Source: Gorsachius magnificus | Taxonomy: Eukaryota; Chordata; Aves; Pelecaniformes; Ardeidae | DNA: 64,000 nt | Assembly: GCA_034008185.1 (NCBI GenBank) | Contig: CM067081.1 | Coordinates: 13,949,821-14,013,820, forward strand | Direction of reading: 5' to 3' | Part shown: positions 22,701 to 35,050 of the stretch, piece after piece | Layout of the letters: every line of letters starts with the position of its first letter | How positions within the stretch are numbered: the stretch's first letter is position 1 | The notes under the pieces: generated by a model | The model's input: the letters and a program-made list of their open reading frames with translations, nothing else | The model's database searches: none | What the model was told of the DNA's origin: nothing | Made by a program: the position numbers and the translations under genes

Positions 22701-24179
22701 TACTGAGATGGGAAAATTTGACCTTGGGGGAGAAAGAAGAAACATAGGCACATTTTGCAGTAAAGGTGCATGAACCAAGTGTAGATGAAGGAACCTTCCA
22801 GAAGGCTAAAAACAATTTATATTTTAAAGCAGTTTCATACTTTTTAGAAAGAACTTGAGAAGGAACTCAGGGGTCTCCAGCAGTGCTGGTTGACAGTGTT
22901 GGACAGGACAGCTAAAAGATCCCAAATACCCTTTGAGACATACAGCAGTTAATATAGCTTGGGATAGAGGACACAGAGAAAAAGAAACACTAAGAAAGAG
23001 GAAAGAAGAACAACAGATGGCATAGCCAAAGTAGAGCCAGCAGCATAAACTGCAAGGGAAACAAACAAATCCCAAAGGCTGTGAGTAATAAATTTGCACA
23101 GTGGGGAACGCACTGTTCTGGAGAAACTTCAGTCAGAAAACAAACTGTGCATCAATCCAAAGCTTTCTGTTTAGTGCTAGTTGTCCTAGTTGATTTTCAA
23201 CAAGCTTGAGAAATTTTTTTCCACCTCAAGTCTGTTTTGAGATTTGCAAGCAATTTAGTATGATGGAGGCAATATGTTGATTCAGAGTCAGCTGAGAATT
23301 GCTCTGCTTGACAACAAATGTCTGCCTGATGCTAAGCTGTGAGCCAATGACCCGGTACCAGGTAAGGTCATATGTGATCAGTCATTTTTGAAAAAAGAGT
23401 TATAAGGTTTGATTCTAACTTTACGGTATGAAACCTGTTTTACAGTAGTGTGAGAAAAGAATCAGAGCAAGAATCTTGCTGTACTGGCACATTTTTTTCA
23501 TCTTGGTAAGGCCAAGCCTTCCTTTCATGTAGTTTATACTTCAGTTCTAACAAAAACACTATAATGATGTTAAACTGCAGGTGAGGGGGATATACCCACT
23601 GACAAAATGTAAGCTGTTATTGTGGTGTTACTGAACGAGGTGACTACATCTCAGTCATCTCATGTTCATAACATGATTAAGAAAAAGGTGCCCCAGAAGA
23701 TAAAACAACATTGTTGCTGAGGCTGGTACTTTGTTTTGAAGAACAGTGAGTTGCAGTAAATTAGAGGCTGCTATATAAATATGGTCCTAAATATGTATAA
23801 CATGGACAAAAATCTGGTGTTATCTTTCCTCACTTCTGAGGGTAACCAAAAATGTGCCTGGAGAATGACATATAGCTCAGCTAGAAATTAAACTCAAAAC
23901 ATTCAAAAATCCTGCATTAATCTGACTGTACTGAGCAGAGTAATATAAACAAAGACAAAAACTTATGAAAAGAAAGAAAGGACAGAGTAAATGGGCAGGC
24001 CATTAAATGACAGAGCATAGACCTAGGCATCAGAAACAAAACCTGGTACTGAACTAATTTTCAGTGCACAAATTAGAATGGAATTCAGATGTTTTCTTCC
24101 AGGAAAAGAATTTGCAGAAGAGTAGTTTCGTTACATTTTCTTCCAGTGAGGACAGTGTGTACCCGATAGACTATCTACT
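19746..24179. other. AT-rich non-coding stretch
   Basis: No gene or recent mobile element is visible in 4.4 kb. The interval 20580-20800 is less AT-rich and shows phrases reminiscent of the part around 25010-25300, so a shared ancient repeat is possible but unproven. A short perfect hairpin (GCTTGCTTT, 2-base loop, AAAGCAAGC) sits at 22214-22233. The open frame at 20160-20375 has no recognisable domain. Confidence 0.5.
22214..22233. repeat. Short perfect inverted repeat
   Basis: GCTTGCTTT and its exact reverse complement AAAGCAAGC are separated by two bases. Its function is unknown and it may be chance. Confidence 0.7.
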
Positions 24180-24775
24180 TGTCATGGTTTAACCCCAGAT
24201 GGCAACTCAGTACCCCACAGCCACCCACTCACCCTCCCCTCCCTCCCCTGCGGGATGGGGAAGTGAATCAGAAGGGCTAAAGTAAGAAAACTTGTAGGTT
24301 GAGATAAGAACAGTTTAATAGTTGAAATAAAAGAAATTATAATGATGATATTATAATAAATTTTAATGAAAAGGAAAACAACAAGAACCAAACAAACACA
24401 AAAAGAATAAAACCCAGGAAAAAGAAGTGATGCAACCACTCACCACACACTGACCAATGCCCAGCCCATCTCTGAGCAGTGATCACTGCCCCCCGGCCAA
24501 CTCCCCCCAGTTTATATACTGAGCATGATGTCATATTGTATGGAATAGCCCCTTGGCCAGTTGAGGTCAGCTGTCCTGGCTGTGCCCCCTCCCAGCTTCT
24601 TGTGTGCCTGGCAGAGCAGGGGAAGCTGAAAAAGTCCTTGACTGGTGTAAGCACTGCTTAGCAACAATTAAACCATCAGTGTGGTATCAACATTCTTCTC
24701 ATACTAAATCCTAAACACAGCACTATGACAGCTCCTATGAAAAAAGTTAACTCTAACCTGGCCAAAACCAGGACA
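24180..24775 (-). mobile_element. Solo LTR (596 bp) with the best-preserved core promoter
   Basis: On the plus strand it runs from TGTCATGGTTTAACCCC to AAAACCAGGACA. In sense (minus) it shows a CRE-like TGACATCA (24533-24526) a few bases upstream of a TATATAAA box (24518-24511), followed by the GGGCTGGGCATTGG block and the ATTAAACTG signal. This is a coherent LTR promoter layout. The flanking 5-mers (CTACT and CCAGC) do not match, so the target duplication has decayed or the LTR arose by recombination between different copies. The incidental frames here (24337-24654 minus and others) are not genes. Confidence 0.93.
24511..24518 (-). promoter_or_regulatory. TATA box of LTR
   Basis: TATATAAA on the minus strand, about 8 bases downstream of a CRE-like TGACATCA at 24533-24526. 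Core promoter of the LTR at 24180-24775. The homologous site is TATAGAA in the LTR at 34498 and is lost in the LTRs at 14304 and 19203. Confidence 0.6.
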
Positions 24776-26590
24776 CCAGCACACCTGCACAAGGGTGGCA
24801 GGTTGGGCACAGGACCTAAAAGAGACCAGGCATTTCTCAACCAGCTTCTGAAGGGCAAGCAAGATTATCTAAGGAATCTCAACTTGCACTAGATGCATAT
24901 GCTGAAGCAATTGATTTTGAGCCCAAATGTCAACTTCAAGGTGAGCTGAACTTCCACCTCCAGCCTTTGTAATGTTATATCAACTTGATCCCAGATGATA
25001 GCTGCAGTTTAGACTACTTTACATATAGACATGTACATGCAGACACCTAGATATCTTAACGTGGAGCTGGAGCCCACCCTGTAGGAGATACTTACCTCAT
25101 TTGAGAGAGATGAGAGCAGGAGTATGATTCAGTTACCAAACACAGCCATCTAGGGCCCCTGAGACATCATGGAGCAGTTGAGCCATTTGTAAGGTGCTGA
25201 CATGTGACAAAGTAAAAGAGACTTGCACCATTCTGGACTAGCAGCTGGAGATCAGGTGAATACCTTGGGACATCCCATTTGACACTAGATACCTATTTAA
25301 CCAATTAAATTGACTGTAGGGTCTATGGCATTGGTACCTGTATCTCATCTAATCTCATAGATTGCCTTAGTGAGCAGATAGTGAACCAAAAGCCTGACAC
25401 TTCTCAAGTGAAATTAATTCTTCTGAATTAGTGTCTAAATTAAGTAATTGCTGTGAGCTATGAATGCCTATACCTGTGTGGAGTATAAAGGAAATTAAGA
25501 TCATTTAAAGTAGAAGTAGACATTGAAAAAGAGATTAGTTGAATAACAAGTTTTTAGTCCAGGCTACAAAGGCAGCCTTACTGCAGCTTAAGAAGAAATG
25601 AGGTATTTAGGGTCCACTTCTGCATTGTTAAAATCAGTAAGTTTTTTTAACATTTACTTTAATGGGTACTAAATTAGAGTCCTATTTAAAATCGATAGGA
25701 AAAGTTTCACCAGAATGGTAAATAGTAAAACTGTTTTAAAAATGCAAACAGATGTATATTATGAAGATTATAACAAAGATATTAAGGTTATACACTTTCA
25801 AAATCTTTGCAGAACAGGACTGAATAACAACAGCGTGAGGTAAGAGCTGAAATTACAGAATCTCTGACAGTAGGTGACAGTTTTAAAAGCTCATTGAGTG
25901 GCAGAAAGAGCCCTTATACCTGCAAATAGCCACTGTACTACCATTATTTAGAGAAAAAAAACCCATGAGCACAGTGGGAAACTACACACCATTTAATTTA
26001 GCTCCAATTTTTTAAAAAGCATGATAAACTATTTTTAGTGTTCAAGAGGATTTGTAGAAAATCTATACAGCAAACCAGAAAAGGACCATAGATGACTACC
26101 CCAAGTTTGCAGAAAGACTGTCCTTTGTGAATAGGGAACTGGAACATTCACAGTTCAATCTGTCCAGGGGCAGAGAACAGAGATACAGTAAATGTCATCT
26201 AGGTAGCTTCACAATCAGTGTTTATATCAGCATTATGCTGCATATAGAACAACTCCATAATACATCTTACCTTAGAAGATATCAATCAACAACCAAAATA
26301 TCCCCAAAACAATGGATCCATGGAGTTTCAACAGGAAAATATTTTGTTAAGAATATGAGATTTTTGTACTTAGCAGTTCAGCACTATGGCTATGTTTCCT
26401 GGTGCTGTCTCTGGTCTGTTCAGTATTTAACACTGGGGTTTCAGCATTCTATTTTGAAGTCTTTCTATCTGCCGGACCTCAATTCTCTAATGTGCAACCT
26501 TAATTTTTGTTTGTTTAATTGCACTTCCTTTTGCTCTTTGAATCGTTGTCAAAAAATTAATCAAAATAAAGTACTTTTCCCCTTGAATAT
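24776..26590. other. Non-coding stretch, probably with old repeats
   Basis: The interval 25010-25400 is relatively G+C rich and repeat-like but I cannot name it. Around 25880-26030 the plus strand reads like a decayed reverse-transcriptase region of an old LINE (an actively worded match to the CR1 'GNYRPxS' neighbourhood, with several stops). The 158-codon frame at 26127-26603 has no domain and runs into the neighbouring LTR, so I do not call it a gene. Confidence 0.45.
25880..26030 (+). mobile_element. Possible ancient CR1-like reverse-transcriptase relic
   Basis: The sequence CTACCATTATTTAGAGAAAA, then AGTGGGAAACTACACACC, then TTAGCTCCAATTTTT recalls the CR1 segment that encodes a V-P-[IL]-F-K-K...N-Y-R-P-[IV] motif, now with frame breaks and stops. 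The match is weak. Confidence 0.3.
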
Positions 26591-27187
26591 TGTCATGGTT
26601 TAATCCCAGCTGGCAACTCAGCCCCACGCAGCCACTCGCTCACTCCCCCCCATAGTGGGACAGGGGAGAGAATCAGAAGAGTAAAAGTGAGAAAACTCCT
26701 GGGTTGAGATAAAGACAGTTTAATAGGGAAAGCAAAAGCTGCGTGCGGTGAGCAAAGCAAAACAAGAAATTCATTCACTGCTTCCGACAGGCAGGCAGGT
26801 GTTCAGCCATCTCCAGGAAAGCAGGGCTCCATCATGCGTAACGGTGACTTGGGAAAACAAACACCATCACTCCAAACATTCCCCCTTCCTTCTTCTTCCC
26901 CCAGCTTTACATGCTGAGCATGAGGCCATATGGTCTGGGATACCCCTTTGGTCAGTTTGGATCAGCTGACCCAGCTGTGCCCTCTCCCAACTCTTTGTGC
27001 CCTTCCAGTCTCCTCGTTGGTGGGGTGGGGTGAGGAGCAGCAAAGGCTTCAACTCTATGTCAGCCCTGCTCAGCAATAACGAAACCATCCCTGTGTCATC
27101 AACAGTGTTTTCAGCACAAATCCAAAACACAACCCTATACCAGTTACTGTGAAGAAAATTAATTCTAGCCCAGCCCAAATCAGCACA
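26591..27187 (-). mobile_element. Solo LTR (597 bp), variant subtype, perfect 5-bp target duplication
   Basis: On the plus strand it runs from TGTCATGGTTTAATCCC to AAATCAGCACA. AATAT flanks it exactly on both sides (26586-26590 and 27188-27192). The two ends match the other family members. The middle (about 26730-26885) differs: it has a GTGAGCAAAGCAAAAC block, a CTTCCGACAGGCAGG block and CATGCGTAACGGTGACTTGG in place of the CCAATGCCCAGCCCATC block of its siblings. It is therefore a mosaic or a distinct subtype. Confidence 0.93.
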
Positions 27188-30100
27188 AATATTATGCTAT
27201 GCATTATGTTAATTGTGCTTATTATTATTTTTGCAATCCTACAGAGAAGTTGGAAGAAGCTATCAAAAGTCTACCCTCAATTTAAAATTGAAGAACACAT
27301 CCAAATGTAAAAGAATGATATTGGCTAACCTTCGGAAAGTAAATATGGATTGATAATGTATGCTGGAGCAATGAAGTGCACCAAACTGGAATAACTCTCT
27401 TAATGACAGGAATCTGTTTTTCCGTGTAATTCACAGCCCTAAGGCAGAATGGTGTTTAACTATATTCCTGTTGTGGAGAACCAATATTTATTGAAATACT
27501 TTTAAAAGCCCTTCTGGTAATCTGGGGTAATAAGATTATTTCCGGTTTTTATATCTTGTAAATTATGATGAATAGAAACAGGACAATTGCCCCTATATGC
27601 ACACTAACCTTTTACAAAGGTAAGTCAAGCTGTACAAAATGGCATTTTTATATCTACCAATGCAAGGGAAAAAGAAAGATAAAAACTATTTTTCATGGAA
27701 CATTTGTATATAATATGTTAAATTCAAACTGTGGCTAACATAATGAAGTTGTATTTGTAAGTATTATCATGCTTCTGGTATTCAAAATGTTCTAAATATA
27801 TGTAGTATATTAGCTATAATTTTCCAGTATTAATAATATTAATTTTTGTGTTGTAGAGGGACCCCTCTCATGTGCAAGAGGCACATAAAAGAAGTTAAAG
27901 TGTTTGATGGGTACATAGTGAGATTTATCTTAAAAGTGCTGTATACAGACCGTATGCAAGTACCTTATACATACCATCCCAAAGTCACATAAAGAGGGAG
28001 AGTCTCCTGTCTTCAGTGGGCTTTGATCAATTATAAACCAAAACTCTGTTCTTGTCTGTGGCTATAAAAATACTAAATTCTCATGCCACAGGTTAGCTTC
28101 AAATGTTTGTTCTGTCATATCTGCTGACTTTGTTGCCCCAAAAATGTTCTTACTACAACTTAATTGTATTGACTTGAGTCAGTACTTTTTAAAGTGAGTT
28201 TGTTTCTATTCCAAGATCAACTAATCAAACAACATAAATATATAAAATAGTATTTTAGTATAGATTTAATGTGCCATTTAGAGCTGGTCCACAGTTCTCC
28301 ATCAAAATGTTTTTTTTGACTGAACTAAAAATTTTGACTAAAACAAAATACATTCTTGAAAACTCTCTTTTTCCTTAAAAATTAAGAAAACAAAGTTTCC
28401 AAAAATGTAAGGTGGGATTCATCTCACTTAGCTTTAGAAGTTTGTAGCATAAACGTGTTCACCAAAGCTAATTACCTTTGGATTCCCTTTTAATAAATTT
28501 TAGACATCTACTGTAGAAAGAGATGAACTACACCTGAGAAATACCTGTTTTTCTGCATTATTCAATTAAAGGCAGCATATGGCTGGCTCAGATGTAGAAT
28601 TACACTGCTTATATACACATCTGATAAAATTAATCCCATTCTGAATTTCTAAAAGCATCTCAAAAACAAAAAAAAAGATAAACCTGAATCATTTTATAAC
28701 TCAGGTGCATTGTTCTTCCGTGTTCCTATGTTAACATTCCCTTATTAGACTCCCTCCTCATCCGATACGCTGTGGCTATGCCATTTCCAGATGCGCTGCT
28801 TCATCTTTCCAAAGGGAAGAATGCAACTCACAATGGGCAGTGCAGAGTGACTTTCAAGCCTGGTCTACAGAGAGAAAAAGATAAGGAGTCATCTATTCTT
28901 CCAAAACTCCAAGGCTCTACAATGACTTTTGAGAATCCAGACTAAACTTTTTCTCCGATAACTCTACATTTTTCCCTTGGGAGGAACATATTTTCTGACT
29001 CGGTTTAACTGCACATCTTTCTGTTCAGAATAGTTTGCTGGTCTTTTCACTTTCTTAGCATGATTTTATATTTGTGTATAATCCCACTGCACAGTAGTGA
29101 GGAATGAAAAAAACCTGCCTTCCTTACGTGCCTAAAATCGGAGCTATCCCTATTAAAAATGCCAGTTCTTGGAAACATTAATGCTGCTGTTGAGTTGCTT
29201 TTGAACACACAGAACAATTTGACAAAGGAAAGTGAGATCCCAAAACAAGACGTGAAGTTAGAGACCCTCCCTCAGTTATGAGAAACAGAGATAATTGTCT
29301 CTGAGATAGATATACTGAAACTTTTATGGAAGAAAAATTACTTTTTTTTCAGTAACTGTCATGCAGTCAAAAGAAGTCTGTATAAGACTGTGAGGAGAAA
29401 TATACCCTATAGTCTCTTGGGATACTGTGACTATTCACTGCTCCATATCCTCATGGCACTTGCTCAAAATACAGATACATATGTGTATGGGAACGAACAA
29501 CAGAGAGCTAAACTTTTAAAACAAATATGCTAGGTTTTACACCTCTGTTTTGAAGTCAAAACCTGAAGAAAACTGCACAGCTCATTTACAAACAAATAAC
29601 ATCACCACTGCCTGCTTCTTCACTGAACAAGCTGACAGTATAGACACTATATTAACCAGCAACACAGTTAATGGTTAGAAACTACTTCACACGCATATTT
29701 CTGCCATGAGGCTCCTGTGTGGAAACAGCAGAGGAAAATACCTCTCTAGCCCACCAAAAAAATCTGTAATGATAAAAACAGAAAGCGGTCTTACTAAGCA
29801 TGTGTAGACATTGTAAAGTACTGTAGAAATTTCTGATACATTTTCTTTGATGCACTTAAATTTTTTTCACAAGTATATGTTTGAATGTGTTTCAGAGTAC
29901 TGTCAATATGCATTTGTCATGGGTATTTTCAATGTCACTCATTTCACAATCTGAAGTCTCAAACAGTTGAAATGAAAATCTTCTCTGGCATTATGGAAAT
30001 GTGCCAAGTAAATGAACACTCTTTTGATTTACTATTTGTACATAGAATTTTGTATCACCCACAATTATCCTGCCAATCCACCTTTGGCAGTTGAAAATCT

Positions 30101-33100
30101 GATGCTTGATGTTAAAAAACAAGGACACCTGTACAGCTTAAGAATAATAATTTTAAGGTGGTATATGATCCAGGTGTTATAGCAGTCTATAAAAATTTTA
30201 CCAAGGATTCCAAAAGGGCTGGAGGAAGCTAAAGTAATGGTGTTTCAATCTATTTACATGTGCAACCCTTGCTAGTGGACTTAGAATAAGTGTTTTTCAG
30301 TTTTGTTTATGGTCAATTGGAATTCATTTGTGTCATTAAAAAAAAAAAAGAAAAAGCCCTTAATCGGCTATTGGATTTCAAAGGAGGGAAAACACTGTAC
30401 AGAAGACAAGGTTCATTTTTACACTTCCTCAGACTCTAGTTGTGATGTTTTACCAGCCTGTAAATTCTGATCTTACAAAAGTGTGAGACTGAGATTGCAA
30501 TAAGATTTACTCTTCTTAATTAAGCCTTCTGCCAGGAATGGTCCCACAGAAAAGGGGTATTGGATAAATTGGATGTGTGTCTTAGAATTAACTATTATAA
30601 GCAAGCTGACATAACTGTAGTGTGTGTGATTTTTAATATTACTATTGTTTTCCTTTCAAAATCATAACATTTTAAGTAGTGAAAGACAAAATACTCCACC
30701 ATACTGAAAACACAGCTTCATGGAAAATAAATCTTTTTCTAGTCCAGAAAGGAAAAGAAAACAAGGCATCAGACATGAAAGAACCTTTAAAAACTGAAAC
30801 TCCTACCCTGATATGCTGTAAACCCAGACCTAGATTCATTCCACCCACATTTACGTTCTTCAAAGAAACACCTAAATGAAGAGTGTAGTCACTTTATGCT
30901 TCCTCTGCTGCTAAATCAAAGCAATTAAATCCTATCCATATATATATAAGCCTCCAGCAGGATCTTTCTCTTACCATAAAGTTGCCTTATAGGATTGCAT
31001 TCCTAATTTAGGCACCTTGTTACATGCTTAAGTTTTGTTGGGATGAAATCAATGCTCGAGAGAGAGATTCTGCAGGAGATCATTTCATCTGTGCTGTGCA
31101 GCCGTAAGCTTACTTTTGACTTCCATTTCCATATCTGGGTACAGAATCCTTGCAGAGCAGGTACAATTGCCCACCCTTCACCTTGTATTCCCGTGCATCA
31201 AGGAACTAAAATTTATTGTGCCTATCATGCAAGTTGTCTATTTCTGCCTTGTCAACAAATGCACATTAGCGATGTGGGATTTCCCTTTCAGCATCCTGCA
31301 GGTATGATAATAGTTTGCACCATAAAAGTCTGTACTTCACACAGTACAAGCCTGTTGATGTGAAAAAATGTCTGTTCAGAAAAATGAATTAATAAGTCAA
31401 TAAAGTTCTGGGTTCATGCTAAACAAGATTTGGGTCCAAATGAGATTAAAGCCTCTCTAAGGAACAAAGAGAATGGATTTGATTGAGACTCTTTTACCCA
31501 TGTTCTTTACCTCCCTATGAGAAACTCCAGCAAGTATGGTAGTAGAAGAAGAATAGCATAATGAAGACCTGGGATCTGAATGAACAGTGACCTATGGTAG
31601 ATGACCAAATGCTTAGTATCTGCTGTCTTTTTGCTTGTCCATGACTTGGTTTTCTTTATTGCCTTCTACAATGGCACCAAAGAAAAAGAAAAAAGAATGT
31701 TTAACCCAAGCTCTCTGAAGCTCTGAAGAAATTCAGGTGTGGTACCCCTGATAAGGTTATACTATGTGACCAGTAAGGGTTCCCCTGTAAGGAAGGCTGT
31801 CATCCATGTCCCCAAGTGTAGGGAGAAGCAAGGCAGCAGAGCTGGAAAACTGATGTCAGTGGACTACCTGGGAGCAGTGCTCTTCAAGGGAGTTATGGGA
31901 TCATTACAGAGGCTTTGATAACTCTCAGTTATGAAATATGCAGAGATTTCTTCTCTTAACCTTTCTCAGTGGATGCCTTTTAACTATTGCTCACAGGAAG
32001 ATGTTGGGTGGTGTTGTATTCTCATCACCCAACAGCCCAACTTGGAGACTGGTTGGAAGGAGTCCAAGCCTGAAGGGACTCTAGCGGTCCCCTTGGCTTG
32101 ACTGTACCATCTCACTGGAGTGTTAATTGGGGCACATTTCCGTTAATCATGTGTATGTGTTTTGGTGGGAATATATGAAAATTTTTTGCTGACACATCAT
32201 CTCCTCATTATACTAAATAGAACATCTCATTGTCATGTTGTTTGGTGCTTTATTCCTCCATGGCATAATGAAACATAATGTTAACCTAGAGGTAACTTTT
32301 TTTTCATGGAATATTTTCCAGTATGCTCAGTGGCCCAGTAATCTGTAATGAACAGTGTAGTCTAGACAAGATCTCAAAGATTTGGTAAATAACAGACAAT
32401 CCATGTCCTGGACCATTTCATTTTCCATGCTAAATTAAGTACACTGTTTTTTCCCCTTCTTTTAAGAGTGATCAGTAAGGACTTATCCACTACAAAAGCT
32501 CAAATGTGTAGACTTTCTGATCTTTTTGTCTCATGTAGATACCTTAAGATAGCTAAAATTTGTGTCTATCCTAAACTCAGATATTCAAATACTGCTGGAA
32601 TTACAGAAGTGGCTTTGAGTGTGGTTCATAATCAACGGCTGGACATAAAGGGTTGGCTTTTTACTCCCAAGATCTTGTCTTCCAGCTAGCTTTAGCACAT
32701 GCCATCTTAAATATTCTGAGTGCCAAAGGGATCACTCATGGAAGCTGATTGTATTTCTTTCCTACCCCAAAGGTAACATGGAAAATGAAAGTAAGAAGAA
32801 TGAGAAAGGATGCCTAATTTAAATCTTATCTCTTCCCTGTGGAGGGACTGTAAAAGTTAGGAAGAACTTAAGTGCCATAAAAATGAAAATAATTTGAGTG
32901 GACATTTTAGGAAAAAAAGTAAAAAAAAAGAAAAATAGTGAGATGGGTTGCTGTTCCTTTGAGGCAGAGTGGTGAGTAGAGCAATTGAAGAGGAATGAGG
33001 CACTCTGGCTTCCCTACAAAAATGGGCTGTATGCCTACAAACATATAACTTTTTTCAGTATTATTTTTGATATAACAAAGTTAAAAATACTCCTCTACAC

Positions 33101-34497
33101 TTTCATAGCTGGCGTGCAGATTAAAAAACTGAAGGCGAAGGCTAAATTTTGCTACCCATTTATATGAATATCTGTGAGTCTCTATACTTCTGTAAATATG
33201 CTGTGTGTATCTGAAGAAAGAATTTATATGAAAAAGTAGATTAGTTAACCCATGTTAAATAGGTGACAGAGGGATACAAATGCAAATGGAATATAGGACA
33301 AAGCTTGTAAATTGTGTCCCAAAGCTAGCAACACAGTTAAAAATGAGTCCTGTAAGAATTTGGTCTTCTGCCTTGCAGTGTTATAAGGCAAAGCAGAGCC
33401 TCTAGGCTCAGCTGTCTTGAAAACAACATTTATAATGATGAAAAATACCTAGATTTCTTCTGCCACCTTGGATTTGATTTGTAAGAGCAGGAAATTCAAT
33501 GAACAGTTTAGTGCCTCAGTTTACTATTCTGTGACTCTACAATATGTTCTCTTTATATTGAGATTGTATCATACATGCAAATACAGTTTTATTCCTGAAA
33601 AAAAAAAACTCATACATTTGAATAGTTACCAATGTATTTGGCCTGCACAGGTAATGAAGGCCAGAAAACCTTCACAACAATTTGCAAAAGTATATGAAGA
33701 AGGGCACATTTACTTGAATTCGTTAGATCACAGCTCACCTTCCTTTTCCACTAGATTCAAATTAATCTTGATAGCAATAATTAATTTTCAGCTTCAAGGT
33801 TTAATAATATATTAAACTCAAATTCTCACCGGCTAATTACATTTCATATTTTGGAGACCTGCAAAGTCAGTTCCAAGATGTGTTGTTTCTGTTTCTTAAA
33901 ACACTGATACTCTGAGCCTATTCTTTTCTTCCTGCTTGATGGTAGGCTAATTATTGTTTTAAAAGTGTACCGTATGTTCATTCAAATGGAAGATTCATTT
34001 GGATAAAACAAGATTTTTTTTCTCCCAGAGGTTTTACACACTTTTCATTCTGCAGCAATAAGGAAATGAGTCTGACTTGGGGGCGGCTGGGGAAATCTTC
34101 ACCTGTAGCTATTACCACTGTTACTGGAGCATGGCCAGATAATACTCTATTATTATGGTTAAAGAGATTAGTGAGAAACTCAGAGTGTGTGATGTGAAAT
34201 TCTGATATATTTCCCCACTTGAGATGTATTCCCATGGGCCTGATTCTGGGTAGGGTCAGACTGGCACTTGCATCCTATTTAGAGAAGTTTAAAAGGTCTA
34301 AGACACGGAATCTGATCATATCTGATCACAATTCACATCCGTGGAAATAAAGATCTGCATATATCCCAGCTCCTTAGGCTGCTGTAAACACTTCAGCAGT
34401 GCCCCTGTACTCCCAACACGTTTTTTCCACAGTTGTATAACAGGATCCTTGACTAGCCTGGATGAGCAGTGTGGTAACTCAAAAGCAAATGTAACTC
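27188..34497. other. AT-rich non-coding stretch
   Basis: No convincing gene or recent transposon is found in 7.3 kb. The short frames (for example 31043-31363 plus, 30672-30863 minus, 33468-33815 plus, 33978-34235 minus) lack ATG context, domains and compositional bias. Phrases such as CTTCAGTGGGCTTTGATCA (about 28011) and GGGCCTGATTCTGG (about 34236) are of a type common in old amniote repeats, but no element can be delimited. Confidence 0.5.
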
Positions 34498-35050
34498 TGT
34501 TCTGGTTTCAGTTGGGGTAGAGTTGATTTTCTTCCTAGTAGCTGGCACAGTGCTGTGTTTTGGATTTAGGCTGAGAAGAATGTTGATAGCACACTGATGG
34601 TTTAGTTGTTGCTGAGCAGGGCTTACAACAGTTAAGGACTTTCCAGCTTCCCCTGCTCTGCTAGGGGCACAAGAAGCTGGGAGGGGGCACAGCCAGGACA
34701 GCTGACCCCAACTGGCCAAAGGGGGATTCCAGACCATATGTCATCATGCTCAGTATAGAAACTGGGGGAGTTAGCCCTTGGGGCAGCAATCACTTCTTGA
34801 GGATGGGCTGGGCATTGGTCAGTGTGTGGTGAACAATTGCATTGTACATAACTTGTTTTGTATATTCTTCTATTATTATTATAATTGGTGGTGGTGGGTT
34901 TTTTTCCACTCTGCTGTTTTATTAAACTGTCTTTATCTCAACCCACACGTTTTACTTTTTTTCCAATTTTCTCCCCCATCCCACTGGTGAAGAGTGGAGT
35001 GAGTGAGTGGCTGTGTGGTCTCCAGCTGCCTGCTAGGTTAAACTACAACT
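34498..35050 (+). mobile_element. Solo LTR (about 553 bp), decayed
   Basis: It begins TGTTCTGGTTTCAGTTGGGG and ends near GTTAAACTACAACT. It shares GGACAGCTGACCCCAACTGG, TGTCATCATGCTCAGTATAG (CRE-like plus a degraded TATA), GATGGGCTGGGCATTGGTCA, ATTAAACTGTCTTTATCTCA and CTCCCCCATCCCACTGG with its siblings. The 3' terminal CA has mutated and no clean target duplication is visible (AACTC before; AACT overlaps the end). The frames at 34453-34737 (minus) and 34885-35202 (plus) are incidental. Confidence 0.9.
34921..34926 (+). terminator. LTR polyadenylation signal ATTAAA
   Basis: It is at the same place as the signal at 14760-14765 in the sibling LTR, followed by CTGTCTTTATCTCA. Confidence 0.5.

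Noticed and set aside
26127..26603. 158-codon open frame
   Set aside because: It starts at GTG, has no domain, is Ser/Asn/Ile-rich like random AT-rich DNA, and ends inside the neighbouring LTR.
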